Part shown: piece by piece, positions 57,355 through 64,000 of the stretch | Layout: the number at the start of each line of letters is the position of its first letter | Position numbering within the stretch: the stretch's first letter is position 1 | Source of the DNA: Portulaca oleracea | Taxonomy: Eukaryota > Streptophyta > Magnoliopsida > Caryophyllales > Portulacaceae | Direction: 5' to 3' | Assembly (NCBI GenBank): GCA_029582165.1 | Contig: CM055890.1 | Span: 11,508,787 to 11,572,786 of the forward strand | DNA length: 64,000 nt | Notes under the pieces: model-generated | The model's input: only the letters and a program-made list of their open reading frames with translations | Told to the model about the DNA's origin: nothing | Database searches by the model: none | Position numbers and translations under genes: made by a program

Positions 57355-58660
57355 TGATAAGTGCATTATTTGCACTTATTTTTAGGTATTTTAGAAGCAT
57401 AATCATGGTGATTTTTGGCTAAAAAGGTGTTTAATCTTCCCCATTTCTCTATTTACACTTGGTCTTTGCATTTTTGGCACTGATTTTCAGGTTTAGGGCC
57501 AAAAAGGTGATTTTTGGAGCAAATTTGGTAAGGCCAAGGGTACCACGGGCATCAACTACTATTGATAAGACCATGGTAAAAATTTCAGCAAGAAACGAGC
57601 AGAAAACAGCGAGACAGCGCCAACCTCGGCTGCCCGTGGTGACAGCCACGGACCGTGGTTGGAGCTGTTTTCTCGCTGCGGCAGTTATTTTTGCGGAAAT
57701 AACCGGGGAACAGGAAGGGTATGCGGTTATCACTGATTCTGGGCAGAAAAGAGAGATTTTTAGAGAGGAATTCTTCACCAAAAACACCTCCATTCATCAA
57801 GAATCAATTCGAAGGCATTGAAGATTTGGAATTCGAGAAGAAGCACGCAACACTCTTGTGAAGTTCTTGAGAGAATCCTACGAATTTCTCCCTAGTGTTT
57901 GCTTTACTCTTCTCACTTTCTCTTCCTTAATTCTAGAATTGATTACCATGTTTAGAACGTACTTCTTGTTTTCAATGAATACTTGTGAGTAGATTTCGTT
58001 CTTTCTAGGGTTTTATGAACCATCAATATGAAGTTTGATTAGAAATGTTTTAGTTTGTACTTGAATTCTCAATTGAATCAATAGAAGGTTGCGTTTTTCT
58101 TGCTTACGAATGTTCTTAAGGCCTTGGATGTTTGTAATTCAGAAATTAACCTAAGAAGTACCGAAAGGTGAATTAGGGGAATTTGACTACCAACCCTTCT
58201 ATCTAGGCCTACGAAAGTTGAAAAAGGAGTAGTAGACTAGGGAATCATTAGATAACCCGACCTTGCTTAGACCTTCAATTTTGTTTAACCTGAAAAGCAG
58301 ACGAAAGTTGTTGATTAGGTTAGTCAGGATAATTCTATTTAGCATCGAAAGGGCGATAGAATTTAGAGGTTATCGATTCTTGATTCGTTTGAGTTACTTT
58401 CTTGTGCATACTTTAATCTGGCTTTCAGACCCTGTTGTTAGGTGAGTAAAACCCTAGAAGTCTTCATCCATTGAATTACCTCGAGTTAATCCTTTCTAGT
58501 CCACTTTAGTTCTAGTTAGTTCATTAGAAGTCATAAAAAAATTCATCAACCCGTTTAGCTTAGCAATCAAGTAGAGGGATAGTTCACTGAGTTACTAGAC
58601 CAAGTCCCTGTGGGATCGACCTTGACATTGCTACAATAGTACCCGTGCCATGCCCCGCTA
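57355..58660 (+). repeat. 5' LTR of the Athila-type element
   Basis: About 1.3 kb. The 3' boundary is set just before AGTTTTTGGCGCC by comparison with Athila layout; the last bases are not a clean CA, so it could end at 58650. The 120-codon frame at 57459-57821 lies inside the LTR and is not treated as a gene. Confidence 0.75.
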
Positions 58661-58666
58661 AGTTTT

Positions 58667-58684
58667 TGGCGCCGTTGCCGGGGA
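58667..58684 (+). promoter_or_regulatory. Primer-binding site of the Athila-type element
   Basis: TGGCGCCGTTGCCGGGGA, the 18-base site complementary to the tRNA-Asp 3' end that is characteristic of Athila and related elements. Confidence 0.9.
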
Positions 58685-58822
58685 CTTTGTCCCTAGTAGC
58701 CATTAAGCGAAGACTCTTAGATTGACTAAGCTGTTTTTTTATATTTTATTTTCTTTCTTTTTCTTTCCTTTACTTGTGATTGATTGTGTTTCATTTCTTG
58801 TTTTGCTAGGTACTCTTGGTGT

Positions 58823-60418
58823 ATGCAAAAATCTCCGGAATTTGAGTTCGATCCCGAGATTGAACGCACTTTCCGTTCTCGGAGAAAGAGGCTGCGAACA
58901 GAGAAAGCTAGCAAGAAGCAAGAAGAGGAGTCTGCATCACAATCGAAAATGGCCGGTGGAGAAGCACAACCGAAGACATTGGAACAATACATGGCCCCAA
59001 ATGTCACAGATCCTCCCACGGCCATCAACCCTCCCAACATCGCCAACAATGATTTTGAGCTGAAGAATTCCTTGATTAATCTGGTCAAAGCTTCGCCATT
59101 TCATGGTCACCCTAGTGAGGACCCCAACCGACACCTCCGTATCTTTCGCCAGGCGTGCGATACGTTCAAGGCGAACGGGGCTTCACCAGATGCAATCAAG
59201 CTGCGGTTGTTTCCGTTTTCCTTGGAGGATCGAGCATGGGAGTGGCTAGACTCTCTTCCGCCGAACTCCATCACCACTTTTGATCAGATGGCGAGCGCAT
59301 TTCTTAACAAATATTTCCCGCCAAGTAAGCTGACAAGCCTCCGCAACCAAATATCCACCTTCGTCCAAGAGCCGAATGAGAACCTGTACGAGGCTTCGGA
59401 ACGGTTCAAGGATCTACTTCGCCGGTGTCCGCATCATGGTCTTGAGCCATGGGTGCCCATCCATGCCTTCTACAATGGAGTGGATGATCAGTTGAGGGCG
59501 ATGATTCTCGCAGCAGCTGGGGGGAACATCATGAACAAAGCAGTCGATGATCTCTATTCTTTGATCGAGCAAATGGCGTCCAACAGCCATCAATGGTCCA
59601 AGCCTTGTTCCTCGAGAACGGGAGGTAAGTATGATGTCGATGCCATTTCTGTTTTGACTGCTAAAATAGATGCTGTGACTCAGAAGATAGACCGTTTGCA
59701 TGTAAATCCCAATCCTCCCCTACCGTGTGCTTCTTGTAATTCACTTGAGCATGAGACCTTGTTTTGTCCTGTTGGGTTAGCTAGTCCCGAGACCTCGGAC
59801 CAGACCAATTATATTGGAAACCCAAGACAGAACTTTGACCCATACTCTAATGTTTACAACCCGGGATTTAGATATCATCCTAATTTTTCCTATCGGAATA
59901 ACAATCCCACGGGACCACACCAACAACAACAGACCCAAAGACCACCTGGTTTCCAAAGACAACAAGCCCAACCCCAACCCCAACCTCGACAAACCCAAGA
60001 GCCTGACTGGAAGGCATTGGTGGAGCGTATGGTTGTGTCTCAAAATCAGCAAGAAGAGACTATCAAGCTTTTAGTTGACAGAGTTGACCAGTTGGCTACT
60101 CACAACAAAATACTTGAATCTCAGATTGCTAGTCAGGCTAGTACTTCCACCACTCCTCCAGGAAAGCTTCCTAGCCAACCTGTTGCGAACCCAAAGGACC
60201 AATGCAATGCCATAACCTTAAGAAGCGGGACGCAATTGGCGGGGCCTAGGGGTGTGTGTGATGAGCATGTTGTTGTTGATGTGCATGATGATGATGTTGC
60301 TGAGAATGTAGTTGATGTTGAGAATGTTGTGAATGATGTGAATGCTGATGTGAGTAATGATGTGCATGAAGAGGTAAATGTGCCTCCTAAAGAACCTGTG
60401 ATTGAGGTTGATGTGTAA
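58823..60418 (+). CDS. Gag of the Athila-type element
   Basis: 531 codons without interruption from ATG 58823 (another ATG at 58784 is in frame; 58823 gives a start closer to the SPxF-EIERT head usual in the family). Retrotrans_gag region about residues 80-250: FHGHPSEDPNRHLRIF, WEWLDSLPPNSITTFDQM, FLNKYFPPSKL, LYEASERFKDLLRRCPHHGL. A zinc knuckle CASCNSLEHETLFC (CX2CX4HX4C) falls at about 300-313, then a Q/P-rich segment and a coiled-coil-like stretch. A TAA at 60416 ends the frame, but similarity to the family continues in the same frame afterwards, so this stop is a mutation. It would form the particle that packages element RNA. Confidence 0.88.
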   Translation: MQKSPEFEFDPEIERTFRSRRKRLRTEKASKKQEEESASQSKMAGGEAQPKTLEQYMAPNVTDPPTAINPPNIANNDFELKNSLINLVKASPFHGHPSEDPNRHLRIFRQACDTFKANGASPDAIKLRLFPFSLEDRAWEWLDSLPPNSITTFDQMASAFLNKYFPPSKLTSLRNQISTFVQEPNENLYEASERFKDLLRRCPHHGLEPWVPIHAFYNGVDDQLRAMILAAAGGNIMNKAVDDLYSLIEQMASNSHQWSKPCSSRTGGKYDVDAISVLTAKIDAVTQKIDRLHVNPNPPLPCASCNSLEHETLFCPVGLASPETSDQTNYIGNPRQNFDPYSNVYNPGFRYHPNFSYRNNNPTGPHQQQQTQRPPGFQRQQAQPQPQPRQTQEPDWKALVERMVVSQNQQEETIKLLVDRVDQLATHNKILESQIASQASTSTTPPGKLPSQPVANPKDQCNAITLRSGTQLAGPRGVCDEHVVVDVHDDDVAENVVDVENVVNDVNADVSNDVHEEVNVPPKEPVIEVDV

Positions 60419-61100
60419 GTTGAGAAAGAAATTTCTAAGGATGCAACAAAAATTCCCCAAAGAGTTTACACTCCACCCTTGCCTTTCCCTCAAAGATTGG
60501 CTAAGGCTAAAAGTGATAAGTAATTCGGGAAGTTCTTAGAGGTCCTCAAGAAACTTCATATTAACATTCCATTCACCGATGCCCTGTCTCAAATGCCTTC
60601 CTACGCTAAATTTTTGAAGGAAATTTTGACAAACAAGAGGAAGTTGGAAGAGCATGAGACAGTGGCATTGACGGAACAGTGTAGTGCCGTGCTCCAAAAT
60701 AAGCTTCCCCCGAAGCTTAAGGATCCCGGTAGCTTCACCATTCCTTGTGAAGTTGGAAAGATTTCCATAGACCGTGCATTATGTGATCTTGGTTCTAGTG
60801 TGAGTCTTATGCCCCTCTCTTTGTCCCAAAAGCTTGGTATGGGTGAACTAAAGCCCACTACCATTTCCTCCAAATTAAGCCGATCGATCGCAAAGTTTCC
60901 CATAGGAATTTTAGAGGATGTCCCCATTAAGTTGGGTAGCTTCTTTGTTCTGTGACTTTGTTATCCTAGAGATGGAGGAAGACACCTGCACTTCCCATTA
61001 TTCTTGGTAGACCTTTCATGGCTACTACTGGGTGTTGCATTGATGTGAAAAATGGTAGGATGTCCTTTAGTATAGGTGAGAAAGTCTGAATTTAATTTGT
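60419..61100 (+). pseudogene. Protease region of the Athila-type element, broken
   Basis: In frame with gag but separated by TAA at 60416 and another near 60521. YAKFLKEILTNKRKLEE precedes the aspartic protease site DLGSSVSLMPLSL (about 60785-60823), where the catalytic Asp is kept. The frame breaks near 60950; PFMATTGCCIDVKNGRMSFS (61012-61071) follows in another frame. Confidence 0.85.
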
Positions 61101-61261
61101 TTGAAGTCGCTAAATTCTGCATTTTCCGATGATTGCTTTAGAGTGGATATCATTGATTCCATTCTTAGGAAGATAACACTAACATTCGCTCACGATCCTC
61201 TTGAGCTTTGTTTGTTGTCTAACAAGAAACCCGTGATCACGATCCCGAGGTTGCCCATTGT

Positions 61262-62722
61262 GTGAAGCTCTTGCAGGCATCCCCAGAAGTTCCACCAACG
61301 CTGGAAACGATGGAGGCACTAGAGGTTGAAAGCAAAAACAAGCAAGCTTCGAGCGAGAAGGAAGCACCAAAGGTAGAACTGAAACCTCTCCCTTCTTCCC
61401 TAAGGTATGAATTTCTTGGCTCCGATTCCTCTTATCCTGTGATAGTGAATGCGAACTTGAATGATGCTGAGATTGATTCATTGTTGAGAGTCCTTAGGTC
61501 GCATCGTAAGGCCATTGGTTATACCATAGATGACCTTAAAGGAATTAGTCCCTCATTTTGCATGCATAGGATTTTGATGGAAGATGATCATAAACCTACC
61601 ATTCAAAGTCAAAGAAGGTTAAACCCTAACATGAAAGAGGTGGTGAAAAAAGAAGTCTTGAAATTACTTGATGCTGGGATTATCTACCCTATTTCTGATA
61701 GTGAGTGGGTGAGTCCGGTGCATGTTGTGCCTAAGAAAGGGGGGATGACTGTGGTGAAAAATGAGAACAATGAGTTGATTCCTACCAGGACTGTTACAGG
61801 GTGGAGGATGTGTATTGATTACCGCAAGTTGAATGATGCCACCCGTAAAGACCATTTCCCTCTCCCCTTCATTGACCAAATGCTTGAAAGATTGGCGAAT
61901 AATTCATTCTTTTGTTATCTAGATGGGTATTCCAGGTTTTTCCAAATCCCTATCCACCCTAGTGATCAGGAAAAGACCACCTTTACATGTCCTTACGGTA
62001 CATTTGCCTATAGGAGAATGCCATTTGGGTTGTGTAATGCACCCGCTACCTTTCAACGATGCATGATGGCTATTTTCTCTGATTTTATTGAGGACATTAT
62101 GGAGGTGTTTATGGATGATTTTTCAGTCTATGGCAATTCTTTTGATCATTGTTTGAGAAATCTTGCTAAAGTGTTGTCTCGATGTGAAGAAGTGAATTTG
62201 GTTTTAAATTGGGAGAAGTGCCATTTCCTGGTACAAGAGGGTGTAGTCCTTGGTCATGTTGTGTTAAGCAAAGGCATTGAGGTTGACAAAGCAAAGATTG
62301 AGGTGGTTGAAAGATTACCACCTCCAACTTCTGTTAAGGGTGTTAGGAGCTTTCTTGGACACGTTGGTTTCTACCGAAGGTTCATAAAAGATTTTTCAAA
62401 AATTGCTAGATCTCTCACCCGATTGCTTGTCAAAGATGTGCCTTTTGAATTTGATGATGTTTGCTTGAGTGCTTTCAACAGGTTGAAAGAAGCTTTGATC
62501 ACTGCGCCTATTATGCAAGCCCCGGATTGGAGTTTACCGTTTGAAGTGATGTGTGATGCGAGTGATTACGCATTGGGGGTTGTTTTGGGGCAAAGAAGAG
62601 ATGGCAAGCCTTTCACCATCTATTATGCGAGCCGAACTCTGGATGAGGCTCAAGTCAACTACGCCACCACGGAGAAGGAGTTCTTGGCGGTCGTAAGCCT
62701 GAGAAGTTTCGACCATACTTGA
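61262..62722 (+). CDS. Reverse transcriptase and RNase H start, Athila-type element
   Basis: 486 open codons. Reverse transcriptase motifs: [53 protein letters not shown] (usual GYSGF-type motif altered), [18 protein letters not shown] and catalytic FMDDFSVYG, both Asp kept. RNase H begins with [18 protein letters not shown] and [14 protein letters not shown]. The frame then shifts near 62698; the rest of RNase H ([10 protein letters not shown], about 62746-62776) is in another frame and meets a TAA near 62823. Copies element RNA into DNA in the family; this copy is broken downstream. Confidence 0.88.
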   Translation: MKLLQASPEVPPTLETMEALEVESKNKQASSEKEAPKVELKPLPSSLRYEFLGSDSSYPVIVNANLNDAEIDSLLRVLRSHRKAIGYTIDDLKGISPSFCMHRILMEDDHKPTIQSQRRLNPNMKEVVKKEVLKLLDAGIIYPISDSEWVSPVHVVPKKGGMTVVKNENNELIPTRTVTGWRMCIDYRKLNDATRKDHFPLPFIDQMLERLANNSFFCYLDGYSRFFQIPIHPSDQEKTTFTCPYGTFAYRRMPFGLCNAPATFQRCMMAIFSDFIEDIMEVFMDDFSVYGNSFDHCLRNLAKVLSRCEEVNLVLNWEKCHFLVQEGVVLGHVVLSKGIEVDKAKIEVVERLPPPTSVKGVRSFLGHVGFYRRFIKDFSKIARSLTRLLVKDVPFEFDDVCLSAFNRLKEALITAPIMQAPDWSLPFEVMCDASDYALGVVLGQRRDGKPFTIYYASRTLDEAQVNYATTEKEFLAVVSLRSFDHT

Positions 62723-62835
62723 TCAACTCCAAGGTGATTGTGTTCACCGATCATGCCGCCATTCGACACCTGATGAATAAGTCGGACTCTAAACCTGGGC
62801 TCATTCGCTGGGTGTTATTACTCTAAGAGTTTGAT

Positions 62836-63915
62836 TTGGAAATTCGGGACAAGCTCGGATTGCAAAACGTGGTGGCCGATCATCTCTCTCGATTGGAGGA
62901 TGTTCCGAAGGAGAAGCTCCCTATTGATGATTCTTTTCCGGAAGAGAAGCTCATGGCCGTGTGTACCCCATTCATTCCATGGTATGCCGACTACATCAAT
63001 TATCTTGTGTGTGGAGTGTTGCCACCGGACTTGTCATATCAACAAAAGAAGAGGTTCCTATTCGAGGTGAAGAGCTTTGTTTGGGAAGAACCACTTCTTT
63101 TCAAGCTAAGTGCCGATGGGGTTTACCGGAGATGCATTCCAGAGGAAGAAGTTCAAGGGATGCTACATTATTGCCATTCCACGACCTATGGTGGAAATTT
63201 CGGCCCCGATAAAACCGCTTCCAAGGTCTTGCAAGCCGGCTTCTATTGGCCGACCCTCACCAAGGATGCAAGGGAGTATGTGCTAGCATGTGATCGTTGT
63301 CAACGGATGGGTAACATTTCCAAGAGGCACGAGATGCCCCAAAGCGGAATTCTTGAGGTTGAGCTCTTCGACGTGTGGGGGATAGACTTTATGGGTCCTT
63401 TCCCTCTATCTCACAAGAACCTCTACATCCTTGTTGCTATGGATTACGTATCCAAATGGGTGGAGGCGATTGCATCTCCAACGAACGACTTAAGGGTCGT
63501 CATCAAATTCCTCAAGAAGAACATTTTTGCTCGATTTGGCACTCCTAGAGCCTTATTGAGCGATAACGGCACCCATTTTCGTAACCGGCCGCTAGAAACT
63601 TTCCTGAAGAAGTACAGGGTATTCCATAGGGTGGCAACACCTTACCATCCTCAAACAAGCGGGCAAGTAGAGCTTTCGAATAGGGAGTTGAAGAGCATTC
63701 TCGAGAAGACGGTTGACCGATCTCGAAAGGATTGGTCTTTGACTCTTGACGACGCCTTGTGGGCGTACCGCACGGCGTTCAAAACTCCCCTTGGCACCAC
63801 TCCATTCCGATTGGTGTATGGGAAGCCATGTCATTTTCCCGTGGAGTTGGAACATCGAGCATTTTGGGCTGTCCGAACTCTGAATTTTGATGCAAAGGCA
63901 ACCGGTGAGAAGTGA
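62836..63915 (+). CDS. Integrase, Athila-type element
   Basis: 359 open codons starting inside the RNase H tail ([15 protein letters not shown]). The zinc-binding HHCC region is about residues 112-154, ending [12 protein letters not shown]. Catalytic core [23 protein letters not shown] and the Glu in [12 protein letters not shown]. Then [19 protein letters not shown] and [16 protein letters not shown], typical of plant Ty3/gypsy integrases. A TGA at 63913-63915 cuts the protein, but similar sequence (ELEELRLQAYES) continues in frame to the window edge, so it is a premature stop. Confidence 0.88.
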   Translation: MEIRDKLGLQNVVADHLSRLEDVPKEKLPIDDSFPEEKLMAVCTPFIPWYADYINYLVCGVLPPDLSYQQKKRFLFEVKSFVWEEPLLFKLSADGVYRRCIPEEEVQGMLHYCHSTTYGGNFGPDKTASKVLQAGFYWPTLTKDAREYVLACDRCQRMGNISKRHEMPQSGILEVELFDVWGIDFMGPFPLSHKNLYILVAMDYVSKWVEAIASPTNDLRVVIKFLKKNIFARFGTPRALLSDNGTHFRNRPLETFLKKYRVFHRVATPYHPQTSGQVELSNRELKSILEKTVDRSRKDWSLTLDDALWAYRTAFKTPLGTTPFRLVYGKPCHFPVELEHRAFWAVRTLNFDAKATGEK

Positions 63916-64000
63916 ATGCTTCAATTGCAAGAATTGGAGGAATTGAGGTTGCAAGCTTATGAGAGTTCGAGGATATATAAGGAAAGGACCAAGAAGTGGC
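63916..64000 (+). pseudogene. Integrase continuation after premature stop (partial)
   Basis: In-frame continuation LQELEELRLQAYESS and YKERTKKW, the linker after the integrase core in this family. Cut by the window edge. Confidence 0.75.

Larger units (their letters stand above)
57355..64000 (+). mobile_element. Athila-type Ty3/gypsy retrotransposon, runs off right edge
   Basis: The LTR starts TGATAAGTGCATTATTTGCA at 57355. The primer site TGGCGCCGTTGCCGGGGA (58667-58684) is the tRNA-Asp type used by Athila elements. Gag, protease, reverse transcriptase, RNase H and integrase follow in Ty3/gypsy order. Gag CPHHG with its zinc knuckle and the FMDD reverse transcriptase box fit Athila. Stops and shifts make it non-functional. 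It inserted into the Tat-type gag; its 3' end and second LTR are outside the window. Confidence 0.92.

Noticed and set aside
57459..57821. 120-codon frame
   Set aside because: Lies within the Athila-type LTR before the primer site and matches no gene family.
58726..59088. Minus-strand frame opposite gag
   Set aside because: Shadow of the Athila-type gag coding sequence.

Overview
The window is nuclear DNA of a flowering plant, probably a dicot. It has two intron-rich housekeeping genes that match plant families, 'AAACCCTA' boxes near gene starts, Stowaway, Mutator and hAT type DNA elements, and Copia, Tat-like and Athila-like LTR retrotransposons with plant-type primer-binding sites. I cannot name the species from sequence alone. 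There are no bacterial-style genes, operons or CRISPR arrays. I see no convincing RNA gene.

Region 1 (1-16,400): the cullin CUL4, minus strand. Fourteen exons covering 734 codons can be placed exactly. The 3' end, with the neddylation lysine and the C-terminal winged helix, lies beyond the left edge. Intron 1 (3.7 kb) and intron 9 (6.3 kb) are swollen by LINE fragments, two Mutator-like MITEs with 9-10 bp target duplications, a Stowaway MITE and several tandem duplications.

Region 2 (16,400-42,200): an intergenic pile of nested transposons. A degraded Copia fragment comes first. Then the halves of an eroded hAT-like element flank a large gag/pol-less LTR retrotransposon (17,771-33,590), whose 5' LTR is itself split by a 4-kb solo LTR (which carries a Stowaway-type MITE) and a 2-kb hAT-type element. 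A broken full-length Copia element (33,720-39,946) follows, with a 165-bp Mutator-like MITE inside its reverse transcriptase. Next come a second hAT-like element with its own nested MITE and a Harbinger-like MITE.

Region 3 (42,200-49,400): LARP6A, a La-related RNA-binding protein gene on the minus strand, complete in 11 exons (362 codons). It has a TATA box, two apparent GC-AG introns, and a poly-C/poly-G pair just inside intron 3.

Region 4 (49,500-64,000): a second nest. A decayed L1-type LINE (minus) is interrupted by a Tat-type Ty3/gypsy element (plus), which is interrupted by an Athila-type element (plus) that runs off the right edge with readable but broken gag-pol.

The two genes work in different processes: CUL4 scaffolds ubiquitin ligases and LARP6A binds RNA. 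They share only orientation. I found no convincing new biological system. The most unusual items are the LARP6A splicing features, the hydrophobic open frame upstream of the CUL4 start, and the repeat-rich non-autonomous retrotransposon that shares its leader with a gag-bearing relative 20 kb away.
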